NCBI GenBank assembly: GCA_964564675.1
Contig: CAZMBI010000001.1
Span: 150,938-214,937, forward strand
DNA from: CAZMBI01 sp964564675
GTDB lineage: Bacteria > Pseudomonadota > Alphaproteobacteria > Rickettsiales > UBA3002
Length of the DNA stretch: 64,000 bases
Direction: 5' to 3'
Made by a program: the position numbers and the translations under genes. Shown here one piece after another: positions 33,149-41,585 of the stretch. A model generated the notes under the pieces. That model searched no databases. It was not told where the DNA came from and saw only the letters and a program-made list of their open reading frames with translations. Every line of letters begins with the position of its first letter. Position 1 is the first letter of the stretch.

Positions 33149-34363
33149 ATGGCAAAAGAAAATGCATTGAAAGGTCTGGGGCTTGAGACTCGATTGGTTC
33201 GTGGCGGGACGCTGCGCAGCGACTTCGGTGAGGTCAGTGAGGCGCTCTTCCTGAACTCCGGGTTTTGCTACGATTCGGCCGAAACGGCGGAAAGCCGGTT
33301 TAACGGCGAGGCGCCGGGATTCGTCTATAGCCGCTATTTAAACCCGACGCTCAAAATGTTGGAGGACCGGCTGAGCCTGCTGGAAGCCGGCGCTGAGGCA
33401 TGTTGTGTGACAGCCAGCGGCATGGCGGCGGTCTTTGCCAGCATGATGAGCTTCCTCAAAACCGGCGATCACGTGGTGGCCAACCGGGTACTGTTCGGCT
33501 CGTGCTATTATATCATTACCGAGATTCTGCCCCGTTTCGGGATCAGCTATACGCTGGTGGATGATGTCCATGATGTGAAGGCGTGGCAGGACGCGATTGA
33601 GGGTGGCGCAAAAGGGGGCAGCACGCCCGCCGCCTGCGTTTTCATTGAATCACCGGCCAACCCCACCCTGCAACTAGTTGATATTGAATCGGTATCGCGC
33701 GTCGCGCACGGCGTGGGCGCTACGGTTATTGTCGATAACATCTTCGCCACGCCGTTATATCAGCAGCCGCTCACGCTGGGCGCCGACGTGGTGGTGTATT
33801 CTACCACCAAACATCTGGACGGTCAGGGACGCACGCTCGGCGGCGCGGTATTGGGCAACGCCGACTATATTCAGGAAACCCTGCTGCCATTTCACCGCCA
33901 TACCGGCCCGGCGCTCAGCCCGTTTAATGCCTGGGTGATACTCAAAGCGCTGGAGACTTTCGAGCTGCGCATGCAACGCCACTGCGATAATGCTGAGCGT
34001 GTGGCCGCGTTTCTGGAAGCGCATCCCAGGGTGAATAAAGTCTGGTACCCTGGCCTGAAAAGCCACCCGCATCATGCGGTTGCTCAAAAGCAGATGACGC
34101 GCGGTGGCGGGCTGATCGCCTTTGAGGTGGAGGGTGGCAAAGGCTCTGCGTTTCACTTTATGAATCAGCTTCAATTGATTGATATTTCTAATAATCTGGG
34201 GGATGCCAAAACCCTGATCACACACCCGGCCTCCACCACCCATTCCAACATCGCCGCCGAGTTGCGCGCCGAGATGGGCATCAGCGATTCACTCCTGCGT
34301 TTATCGGTAGGGCTGGAAACGGCGGAGGATCTCATCGCCGATCTGCAACAGGCGCTGGGTTAA
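33149..34363 (+). CDS. metZ: O-succinylhomoserine sulfhydrylase
   Basis: A PLP enzyme that makes homocysteine from O-succinylhomoserine and sulfide in methionine synthesis. The 404-residue protein belongs to the Cys/Met-metabolism fold. It has SRYLNPTLKMLEDRLSLLE, TASGMAAVFA, VDNIFATPLYQQPLTLGADVVVYSTTKHLDGQGR (with the PLP-binding Lys in STTKHLDG), and HPASTTHSN near the C-terminus. The HLDGQGR form is typical of MetZ rather than cystathionine lyases. It is divergent from queE with a short shared promoter region. Sulfide use is notable beside the probable persulfide sensor, although they are about 3 kb apart. Confidence 0.92.
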   Translation: MAKENALKGLGLETRLVRGGTLRSDFGEVSEALFLNSGFCYDSAETAESRFNGEAPGFVYSRYLNPTLKMLEDRLSLLEAGAEACCVTASGMAAVFASMMSFLKTGDHVVANRVLFGSCYYIITEILPRFGISYTLVDDVHDVKAWQDAIEGGAKGGSTPAACVFIESPANPTLQLVDIESVSRVAHGVGATVIVDNIFATPLYQQPLTLGADVVVYSTTKHLDGQGRTLGGAVLGNADYIQETLLPFHRHTGPALSPFNAWVILKALETFELRMQRHCDNAERVAAFLEAHPRVNKVWYPGLKSHPHHAVAQKQMTRGGGLIAFEVEGGKGSAFHFMNQLQLIDISNNLGDAKTLITHPASTTHSNIAAELRAEMGISDSLLRLSVGLETAEDLIADLQQALG

Positions 34364-34373
34364 TACACCCCGG

Positions 34374-35207
34374 CTAGACCAGAGCAATATCCGGCGCGTC
34401 GACGGCCTTCATACCGACGACATGGTAGCCGGAATCCACATGCAGCACCTCGCCGGTGGTCCCCTGGCCAAGATCGGAGAGCAGATAAAGCCCGGCGCCG
34501 CCGACATCCTGAATGGTGGTATTGCGCTTCATCGGCGAGTTCAGCTCGTTCCATTTGAGGATATAACGGAAATCGCCGATGCCCATTGCCGCCAGCGTCT
34601 TGATCGGCCCGGCCGAGATGGCATTGACCCGGATATTATCCGCCCCCAGATCCACCGCGATATATTGCACGCTGGTCTCAAGCGCCGATTTGGCAATACC
34701 CATCACGTTATAATGCGGCACCACACGCTCGGCGCCGAGATAGGTCATGGTCAGCAGGCTGCCGCCGGCGGGCATCAGCTTTGCCGCACGCTGGCACACC
34801 GCCGTAAACGAATACACCGATACATGCATGGTGGTGAGGAAATTATCAAGCGATGTATCGACATAGCGGCCTTTCAGCTCATCCTTATTGGAATAGGCGA
34901 TGGCATGCACCACGAAGTCGATCGTCTGCCAGCGCTCCTGCAGGGTTGCAAACACGCTGTCCAGCGAGTCCTCATTGGTGACGTCGCATTCCATCAGAAA
35001 ATCCGAGCCCGCCGACTCGGCCAGCGGCCGCACCCGCTTTTCCAGCGCATCACCCTGATAGGTAAACGCCAGCTGCGCGCCGTGCGCCGCGGCATATTGC
35101 GCGATGCCCCAGGCGATGGATTTATCGTTGGCCACGCCCATGATCAGGCCGCGTTTGCCCTGCATCAACTGGCCGGAAGGAATGGCCGCGTCTGTTTTGT
35201 CTGTCAT
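34374..35207 (-). CDS. fabI: Enoyl-[acyl-carrier-protein] reductase (NADH)
   Basis: The last reductase of fatty acid elongation. The 277-residue short-chain dehydrogenase has GLIMGVANDKSIAWGIA (nucleotide-binding loop of the FabI type), the VVHAIAYSNKDEL segment, and the active site with Tyr and Lys in HYNVMGIAKSALE. AISAGPIKTLAAMGI and HVDSGYHVVGM near the C-terminus are also typical. The ATG at 35207 suits family length. Confidence 0.95.
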   Translation of the reverse strand: MTDKTDAAIPSGQLMQGKRGLIMGVANDKSIAWGIAQYAAAHGAQLAFTYQGDALEKRVRPLAESAGSDFLMECDVTNEDSLDSVFATLQERWQTIDFVVHAIAYSNKDELKGRYVDTSLDNFLTTMHVSVYSFTAVCQRAAKLMPAGGSLLTMTYLGAERVVPHYNVMGIAKSALETSVQYIAVDLGADNIRVNAISAGPIKTLAAMGIGDFRYILKWNELNSPMKRNTTIQDVGGAGLYLLSDLGQGTTGEVLHVDSGYHVVGMKAVDAPDIALV

Positions 35208-35313
35208 TTGTTACCGATATGCCTGCGCTTACAACAGGTCGTTCACATGTTAGGCTATCTCATGTAGCGCACAACCGCCAGACGCGCAAGCATTTGCCGC
35301 TCGCATACGGGGT

Positions 35314-35817
35314 TTATTCGACGATTTTCCAGCTACCGTCCTCCTGCCGGCAAGCCGTGCCGTAGCCGCGCTCGGTGCGCCCGTTGACGGTGATAGTCTG
35401 GCTGTATTCGCGGCAATACCCGCCGCTGGAGGTTTGATAATAGTTCGAAGGCGTGATTTCTCCGCTGTTGCCGCTTTCGGGATTGCTCCACGGCAGGGTC
35501 TTACCGGGTTGAGCCTTCTCCAGCGCGCGCTGCGCCGTGCGGTTATGATAGGCGATATCGGCGCGATCAAGCGAGGCGCCGATTTCGCGGCCCAGACCGG
35601 CACCGATCAGTGTGCCGGCAATGGTGGCCGCCACCTGGCCGGAACCGCCGCCGATATTATGCCCGGCAATACCGCCAAGCGCCGCGCCGGCTACTGTGCC
35701 GATATTGGTTTTATTGACATACGGATCGGGCGTGCCATCGGCTTGCTGGCAGGCGGCGAGTAAGGCCAACGCACTGAATGACGTGGTCAGCCAACGACAG
35801 GTAGACGAGCGCAACAT
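35314..35817 (-). CDS. 17 kDa surface antigen-like lipoprotein
   Basis: A 167-residue outer-membrane lipoprotein of the Rickettsia 17 kDa antigen family. The signal peptide ends in a lipobox LAAC (Cys near residue 23). A glycine-zipper segment follows (GTVAGAALGGIAGHNIGGGSGQ and IAGTLIGAGLGREIG, about residues 41-80). The C-terminal part, SNYYQTSSGGYCREYSQTITVNGRTERGYGTACRQEDGSWKIV, is characteristic of the family. The ATG follows GAGGAGG closely, so translation should be strong. Thought to be structural. Confidence 0.9.
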   Translation of the reverse strand: MLRSSTCRWLTTSFSALALLAACQQADGTPDPYVNKTNIGTVAGAALGGIAGHNIGGGSGQVAATIAGTLIGAGLGREIGASLDRADIAYHNRTAQRALEKAQPGKTLPWSNPESGNSGEITPSNYYQTSSGGYCREYSQTITVNGRTERGYGTACRQEDGSWKIVE

Positions 35818-35872
35818 AAACTATCCTCCTCGATATAAACAAATACGACTATTTCACAAAATGCGATACGCT

Positions 35873-37270
35873 TCAACTCAGTAAATCCTTCGTCGGCTTT
35901 TCTCCGCGACGGAACCCCATCACCATCACGATCACGAATAACAGGCCGCCGATGATCGCCAGCATCCCGCCGCCGCCCATCATGCCAAGCGCCGCCATCA
36001 CCTGCCAGCTGCCGTCGCCGGTATCGCCCACGGTTTTACGCAGCACGCCGTAGCCACCAGAAATGGAAAGCCCGGTGATATGCAGCAACTGACCGCCGCC
36101 ATACAGATAAGGCTGCAGGCGCGCCATCCGCCAGTTAGCCACCGCCTGCCCGCCGAGCACGGGCAATACGGCATAAGCCAGCCCCATCAGCGCCAGCGTG
36201 ACCGCGACGGTGGACCCGTGATAATGCGCCGGAATACGCACATTCGGCCCGTTGATAAAAGCGCCGAACAGGCCGCCGACCGCAAACAGAATCATCGACA
36301 TGACAAGGCTTGATTTCAGCGCCCGCGCCGCTTTCGGCGTGGATTGCACCAGCAGCAGCTGCTTGAGTAAAAACAACCCGAGGATAATACCGGCAATCCC
36401 GCCGGCGACATTCATCTGCAGGGTAAAAAAGTCCATATGCATCTGATCGGTGACCTCGCTCAGCGCATATGGGATAAACGAGGTGAGCACGAAAAACGGG
36501 CCAATGCTGAAAATCACCATGCGCATCGGCACCACCGGCATACGCAGGCCGAGCGCCAGTGCGATCACCGACCAGGCCACCAGCATCAGCTGCGTATACG
36601 TAAACTGAAGGATATGCCCGCCTGCCCAGAACACCGTTTCATAATAGGCAAGCCCCGTCACCGGTTCGCGCATCAGGACATGCGATGCCACAAAGGCCGC
36701 AATGGCGACAATGGTGGTAATCACCGAACCGAATATCCCCCAGCCGATCAGCCGGGCGTCTTCCGGCTCGCGCTCGGGCGGCGGGGTGATAAACACCGGC
36801 AGCGTATGTAACATGGCGATCACCATGGCGGCCAGCACCAGCGCCAGACCGATGAAAAACAATAGATTGCTCATCACCGGAATGTAATTGCTTTTCAACA
36901 CCTCCCATTCCCCGCTCAGCGGCGACAGCGCCATGGCCAGCATACCCGCCAGCATGCAGGCAAAAGCAGCCGGGTTGAAAAAGGGGAAGTCCGCCGAATC
37001 CCGCCAGGCACGCAGCCACGCCCAGCACATGCCCGCGATTGCCAGAAACCACACCAGCACCGATAAATCGACGTGAATCACCAGTGAGACCTGAAACAGC
37101 TGACCCAGCTGCGGCACCAGCGCAATCAGCTGCGGCGTCCGCGAGATTACCAGAATAATAGAAAAAATACCGGCCAGCGCCAGCGACAGCACGGCCAGCA
37201 TAAGCCAGCGCCGCGGCCAGATGGCATAACGCAGCGGCGACGTGGCATAATCAAATGCGGAAATGGTCAT
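35873..37270 (-). CDS. Orphan heme-copper oxidase subunit I-like protein
   Basis: A 465-residue, about 12-helix membrane protein of the heme-copper oxidase/NO reductase superfamily. Putative ligands: His in SLVIHVDLSVLVWFL (low-spin heme), His in FWAGGHILQFTYTQL (copper B), and the His pair in PAHYHGSTVAVTL (the two hemes). Helix VII, which usually offers a His-His pair to copper, reads QMHMDFF here, so one copper ligand may be Met. The Tyr four residues after the first copper His (HPEVY in classic oxidases) is missing. No subunit II, III or cytochrome c gene is adjacent. The ATG at 37270 is preferred to a GTG 39 bp earlier. Catalytic role uncertain. Confidence 0.75.
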   Translation of the reverse strand: MTISAFDYATSPLRYAIWPRRWLMLAVLSLALAGIFSIILVISRTPQLIALVPQLGQLFQVSLVIHVDLSVLVWFLAIAGMCWAWLRAWRDSADFPFFNPAAFACMLAGMLAMALSPLSGEWEVLKSNYIPVMSNLLFFIGLALVLAAMVIAMLHTLPVFITPPPEREPEDARLIGWGIFGSVITTIVAIAAFVASHVLMREPVTGLAYYETVFWAGGHILQFTYTQLMLVAWSVIALALGLRMPVVPMRMVIFSIGPFFVLTSFIPYALSEVTDQMHMDFFTLQMNVAGGIAGIILGLFLLKQLLLVQSTPKAARALKSSLVMSMILFAVGGLFGAFINGPNVRIPAHYHGSTVAVTLALMGLAYAVLPVLGGQAVANWRMARLQPYLYGGGQLLHITGLSISGGYGVLRKTVGDTGDGSWQVMAALGMMGGGGMLAIIGGLLFVIVMVMGFRRGEKPTKDLLS

Positions 37271-37440
37271 GGCTACGGTGTACTGTGATGCGCCGTGTGA
37301 CGCAATCACAATAGAATCGTTTTAATCGGAATGAGTATATATTGCCATGGCCTGCGGTTTGGCTTACATCAGTGGGTGGCCTAAGCTCACGGTTGTCGCC
37401 GCCATATTGGGTATGTGGCTGATGATTAGATAATGAATGT

Positions 37441-37605
37441 ATGAAACAGTCGATCGTCCCGCTATCAGATGCCAGTGCCTGGCAGTTCGTGTTCGCCTCT
37501 TACGGGCTAGCGCTGGGCATTTTGCTCGTGGTTGTCGGCCTCAGTTGGTATCGCTATCGCTGTGCCCGCGCGCAACTGGAGCGCATGAGCGAGCATGACA
37601 CCTAA
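37441..37605 (+). CDS. ccmD: Heme exporter protein D
   Basis: A 54-residue single-helix membrane protein (VFASYGLALGILLVVVGLSWYRYR, about residues 17-40) with a basic cytoplasmic end. This is the standard form of CcmD, which releases holo-CcmE from the CcmABC complex. It starts the visible ccm cluster, and its last 11 bp overlap ccmE. ccmA, ccmB and ccmC are not in the window. Confidence 0.85.
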   Translation: MKQSIVPLSDASAWQFVFASYGLALGILLVVVGLSWYRYRCARAQLERMSEHDT

Positions 37606-38089
37606 ACGCCGGCGCATGATATGGCTGCTGGCCGGTGCCGTGGTGGCGTGTGCTGGCGCCGCGCTCATTTTATCGAGCTTCAGCCGCCATCTGGTCTATT
37701 TTTATACACCGACACAGCTGCAGTCCGAATCGCCGCCGGTGCAACGCGAATTCCGTCTGGGCGGGCTGGTCAAGCGCGGCAGCGTGGAGCAAACGGGGCG
37801 GGAATCGATCCGGTTTGTGATTACGGACCTGACGCATTCCTTCCCTGCGACGTATCGCGGCACCCTGCCCGGCCTGTTCCGCGAAGGCCAGGGCGTGGTG
37901 GCGCAAGGCACATTGAATACCGAGGGTACGTTCGTTGCGCGCACTATTTTAGCCAAGCACGATGAAAATTATATGCCGCCGGAAGTGGTCGAGGCTCTGA
38001 AAGCGTCCGGCCGCTGGCGGCATTATTCGCCGGAGAATGTGGAGACATTCTCACCCGGACCATCTCCCGAATCGCGGCAGGAGCCATAA
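37595..38089 (+). CDS. ccmE: Cytochrome c-type biogenesis heme chaperone CcmE
   Basis: A 164-residue periplasmic heme chaperone anchored by an N-terminal helix (about residues 9-28). The heme-binding motif is KHDENYMPPEV, with His122 (covalent heme) and Tyr126. The OB-fold part includes FRLGGLVKRGSV and FVITD. Starts within ccmD and ends 2 bp before ccmF, so it is tightly coupled to both. Confidence 0.96.
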   Translation: MTPKRRRMIWLLAGAVVACAGAALILSSFSRHLVYFYTPTQLQSESPPVQREFRLGGLVKRGSVEQTGRESIRFVITDLTHSFPATYRGTLPGLFREGQGVVAQGTLNTEGTFVARTILAKHDENYMPPEVVEALKASGRWRHYSPENVETFSPGPSPESRQEP

Positions 38090-38091
38090 CC

Positions 38092-39993
38092 ATGCTCGGC
38101 ATTCTCGGCGATACCTGCCTGTTGTTGGCACTGACCATGGCCGCGGTGCAGGCGCTGGCACCGCTGCTGGCGCGTTGGCGGAAAGATGCGCGCTTTTTAG
38201 CGCTGTCTCTGCCCGCGATGACGGTGCAGCTGCTGGCGCTCGTGGCAGCGTTTTGCTTTCTGACGACGGCGTATATCACGTCCGATTTTTCACTGATCAC
38301 CGTGGCGCTCAATTCCCACACCGCCAAGCCGCTGATTTATAAAATCACCGCCACCTGGGGGAACCATGAAGGCTCGATGCTGCTGTGGCTGCTGGTGCTG
38401 GCACTGTTCGGCTGGGCGGCAGCGCGGCGCAGCCCGTTGCTGCGTATCCCGATGCTGGCGGCGCAGGGGCTGCTCGCCACCGGACTGCTGCTGTTCGTCT
38501 TTTTTACCAGCAACCCGTTTGACCTCATTCACCCGCCGATGCCCGAAGGGCAGGGATTTAACCCGATTCTGCAGGATATCGGGCTGGCCATCCATCCACC
38601 GATGCTGTATCTGGGCTATGTCGGCTTCGGCATTGTCTTTGCCTATGCCGCCGCCGGTATGGCGGCAGGCGCGATAAACACCACCTGGGCAAAAACCGTG
38701 CATCCGTGGATCACGCTCAGCTGGGCGTTTTTAACGCTGGGCATCGGGCTTGGCAGCTGGTGGGCCTACCGCGAACTCGGCTGGGGCGGCTGGTGGTTCT
38801 GGGATCCGGTGGAAAATGTCTCGCTGCTGCCCTGGCTGGCCGGCACCGCGCTGATGCACGCCAACCGCACCCTGATGACCACCGGACGCCACGCGCAATG
38901 GACTGTGTCGCTGGCCATTCTCACTTTCGCCATGAGCCTGATCGGCACCTTTATCGTGCGCTCGGGGCTGCTGGTCTCGGTCCACAGCTTCGCCAGCGAT
39001 CCCGGACGCGGACTGTTTATCCTGATCTATCTGACATTGGCCGTGGGGGCCGCCCTGTGGCTGTTTATGCGTTATTCGCCCGCGCCGCCGCCGGCTGCGG
39101 TCAGGCCGGGGGTTGTCTCGCGTGACGGCTTCATTGTACTGGGCAACGTGTTTTTTGTCGCCGCCACGCTGACCATTCTCATCGCTATCTTATATCCGCT
39201 GGTGCTGCAATTTGCCGGACAGCCAAGCATCAGCGTCGGCCCGCCTTATTTCAATCAGACGGTGCTGCCTCTGATGGCCCCGACCCTGCTGCTGGCCGGA
39301 AGCGCGCCGCTTCTGGCCTGGCAACCTACGTCGTGGCGTAAGCTGCTGCGCCGGCTTTTGCCGGTTGCCGGAGTGAGCGCGCTGGTTGCCATACTCTGCC
39401 TGGCCCTGCTGGCGCGCGAAGCGCTGTTGACCGCCGGCGGGATGGCGCTTTCCGCCTGGCTGATCGCCGGTGTCATCTATGCCATCCGGCGACAGTCCGC
39501 CCCGCTGTCCCGCCGCGCATGGGCGATGGCGCTGGGCCATATCGGCTTTGCGGTATTTGTATTGTCGATGACGCTCGAAAGCCTCCACCGGCAGACCCAT
39601 GAGGCGGTCTTAAGCCCCGGCGACAGCGCCAGAATGGGCGAATATACGCTGACCTTTGACGAGCAGATCCTTAACCGGCGCGATAATTTCGCCTATCGCC
39701 AGGCGCGGGTGAGCCTGACGCATGACACCGAGGATGCCACACGAACACTCACGCCTGAGTTGCGTTTTTATCCCGTCCGCGATATGCACACCACCGAAGC
39801 GGCGATCGCCACGCATTGGTGGGGCGATGTGTATGTGGTCAGCGCGCTGCAGCCGGAGGCAGACAGGCTGGCCTTTACCCTGCATGTGAATCCCGGCCAG
39901 CAGGGCCTGTGGCTGGGTTTTTTATTGGCGGGGGCCGGCGGATTGCTCGCCGGGTCGCGCCGTTATCACCAACGCCCTGAAAAAGAGCTTTAA
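38092..39993 (+). CDS. ccmF: Heme lyase CcmF
   Basis: The large membrane component of System I that attaches heme from holo-CcmE to apocytochrome c in the periplasm. The 633-residue protein has multiple helices, and the motifs TWGNHEGSMLLWLL, GLAIHPPMLYLGYVGFGI, and the tryptophan-rich signature WGGWWFWDPVENVSLLPWL that faces heme. The C-terminal large periplasmic domain (about residues 510-600) and last helix are complete. It lies between ccmE and a J-domain-like gene. Confidence 0.96.
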   Translation: MLGILGDTCLLLALTMAAVQALAPLLARWRKDARFLALSLPAMTVQLLALVAAFCFLTTAYITSDFSLITVALNSHTAKPLIYKITATWGNHEGSMLLWLLVLALFGWAAARRSPLLRIPMLAAQGLLATGLLLFVFFTSNPFDLIHPPMPEGQGFNPILQDIGLAIHPPMLYLGYVGFGIVFAYAAAGMAAGAINTTWAKTVHPWITLSWAFLTLGIGLGSWWAYRELGWGGWWFWDPVENVSLLPWLAGTALMHANRTLMTTGRHAQWTVSLAILTFAMSLIGTFIVRSGLLVSVHSFASDPGRGLFILIYLTLAVGAALWLFMRYSPAPPPAAVRPGVVSRDGFIVLGNVFFVAATLTILIAILYPLVLQFAGQPSISVGPPYFNQTVLPLMAPTLLLAGSAPLLAWQPTSWRKLLRRLLPVAGVSALVAILCLALLAREALLTAGGMALSAWLIAGVIYAIRRQSAPLSRRAWAMALGHIGFAVFVLSMTLESLHRQTHEAVLSPGDSARMGEYTLTFDEQILNRRDNFAYRQARVSLTHDTEDATRTLTPELRFYPVRDMHTTEAAIATHWWGDVYVVSALQPEADRLAFTLHVNPGQQGLWLGFLLAGAGGLLAGSRRYHQRPEKEL

Positions 39994-40035
39994 AACGAAG
40001 CCATCAATGCTAAATTCCCTGGTGCTGAGAGACCC

Positions 40036-40653
40036 ATGCTCGATATCAATTACATTTGCCCGTTAAAACTGCCCCGACACCACGTGTCGATACCGCCCAA
40101 TCAGCGTCGCGGCGATCATGGCTTTCCGAATGACCTGTCCATTGACCAGGCGATTGCCTATCTGGAAGAGGAAATACGCGCGCTGGGTGTCAGTCGTGCC
40201 ACGATATACAGCAATTACGATCGCCTTAATTCCAGCCGCAGCCGCTCCAAGCGTGATGATGATGCGGCAATATGCTGTGAATTACGGCTCGATACACACG
40301 CCCATTTTCTGGTGTGCGACCGCTGGATGGGCGCGCAATATAATCTCTACGCGCTGCATCTGGCCATCCGCGCCATGCGTAATATCGTCAAATGGGGCGT
40401 GGCGAGCAAAGAGCAGATACTGGCAGGGTTTGACGCCGCTGCCGACCCCAATGCCGCCCATGGCGGGCAGGCCAATGACCATACCATCTTGCCGGACTGG
40501 ATGCAGGTGCTGGGGCTTGGCACCTCGGCTACGCTGGAGGATGCCAACGCCACCTATCGCCGCCGCGCCAAACAAGTGGCCAACGAACACGATAAGCTGC
40601 TGGAGCTGAACCAGGCGATTGAAGCGGCGCGTCATTATTTCGGAGGGGCGTAA
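40036..40653 (+). CDS. J-domain-like protein within the ccm cluster
   Basis: A 205-residue protein. Residues 1-150 are of unknown type; they contain SSRSRSKRDDDAAICCELRLDTHAHFLVCDRW and resemble the N-terminal part of some alphaproteobacterial J-like proteins. Residues 153-203 (WMQVLGLGTSATLEDANATYRRRAKQVANEHDKLLELNQAIEAARHYF) fit the J-domain outline, but the HPD tripeptide that activates DnaK is missing (NEHD at that place). It probably does not stimulate DnaK. It sits between ccmF and ccmG, 9 bp before the latter, and is co-directional with both. Confidence 0.7.
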   Translation: MLDINYICPLKLPRHHVSIPPNQRRGDHGFPNDLSIDQAIAYLEEEIRALGVSRATIYSNYDRLNSSRSRSKRDDDAAICCELRLDTHAHFLVCDRWMGAQYNLYALHLAIRAMRNIVKWGVASKEQILAGFDAAADPNAAHGGQANDHTILPDWMQVLGLGTSATLEDANATYRRRAKQVANEHDKLLELNQAIEAARHYFGGA

Positions 40654-40661
40654 GCAATATC

Positions 40662-41174
40662 ATGTGGCGCTATGTTCCTTTCTGGTTGTTTTTGTTGTTT
40701 GCCGCCGGCCTGACCGTGTTTTTGTATGTCGAAGAACCCAAACAGCAAACGCTGCTCGGCACCGAGGTGCCGCCGCTGAAACTGCCGATGTTTCAGGAAC
40801 CCCCTCGCGCCGCTGCCGATGCACCGGTTACGGTGTATAACCTGTTTGCCTCCTGGTGCACCCCCTGTATCGCCGAACTGCCATTGTTGGAGCAGCTCAA
40901 CCGCGAGTCAGTGACCGTTATCGGCATCGCCTGGAAAGACGATCCGCAAACGCTGCAAGACTGGCTTAAGCGGCATGGCAACCCATATGACGCGATTTAT
41001 CTGGATAATGAAGGCCGTTACGGCATGTCGCTGGGTATGCGCGGGGTGCCGGAGAGTTTCATCGTCGATGCGCAGGGGGTCATCCGTTATCATCACGCCG
41101 GGGCGTTAACCCAGCCGCAGCTATCTCAATGGCAGGCCGTGATCAAGAAATGGCAACAAGCAAATGATGGTTAG
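40662..41174 (+). CDS. ccmG: Thiol:disulfide interchange protein CcmG/DsbE
   Basis: A 170-residue periplasmic thioredoxin-like protein anchored by an N-terminal helix (about residues 5-22). The active site is FASWCTPC, and the GVPESFIVDAQGVI segment supplies the cis-Pro loop and acidic residue typical of CcmG. It keeps the CxxCH sites of apocytochrome c reduced. It overlaps ccmH by 11 bp. Confidence 0.95.
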   Translation: MWRYVPFWLFLLFAAGLTVFLYVEEPKQQTLLGTEVPPLKLPMFQEPPRAAADAPVTVYNLFASWCTPCIAELPLLEQLNRESVTVIGIAWKDDPQTLQDWLKRHGNPYDAIYLDNEGRYGMSLGMRGVPESFIVDAQGVIRYHHAGALTQPQLSQWQAVIKKWQQANDG

Positions 41175-41532
41175 ACAATGGCTTATCCTATTGTTTTTGC
41201 TGCCCGGTCTGGTGCTGGCCGGCCAGCCGGAAAGCCAGCTGAGCGATGAACAACGCGCGTATCAACTCTATAATCAGTTGCGCTGTGTCGTCTGCGAGGG
41301 CCAGTCGCTGGCCGAGTCACAGGCGGAAATCGCCGTGGAAATGCGCAAGATTATCCGCGAGCAGGTCGCCGAAGGCAAAAGCAATCAGGACATTCTCGAC
41401 TATTTTACCGCGCGTTACGGCGAGGTAATCCGGCAAAGGCCGCCGGTCACACCCGCCACCTATCCGCTATGGCTGGCTCCGGTGGCCTTGTTACTGATTG
41501 GCCTTATATGCTATCGCCGCTTTTATTCTTAA
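41164..41532 (+). CDS. ccmH: Cytochrome c-type biogenesis protein CcmH
   Basis: A 122-residue periplasmic oxidoreductase subunit with signal/anchor at the N-terminus, the LRCVVCEGQSLAESQAEIA motif (CxxC used with CcmG on apocytochrome c), and a C-terminal membrane helix. It is the short form without the CcmI tetratricopeptide domain, and no ccmI follows. The second ATG (41167) could also serve as start. Confidence 0.95.
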   Translation: MMVRQWLILLFLLPGLVLAGQPESQLSDEQRAYQLYNQLRCVVCEGQSLAESQAEIAVEMRKIIREQVAEGKSNQDILDYFTARYGEVIRQRPPVTPATYPLWLAPVALLLIGLICYRRFYS

Positions 41533-41585
41533 TTGGCTTTTTCGCGGGAAATATTCTATATAATCTGTCAAAGCATGAGGGGTGT

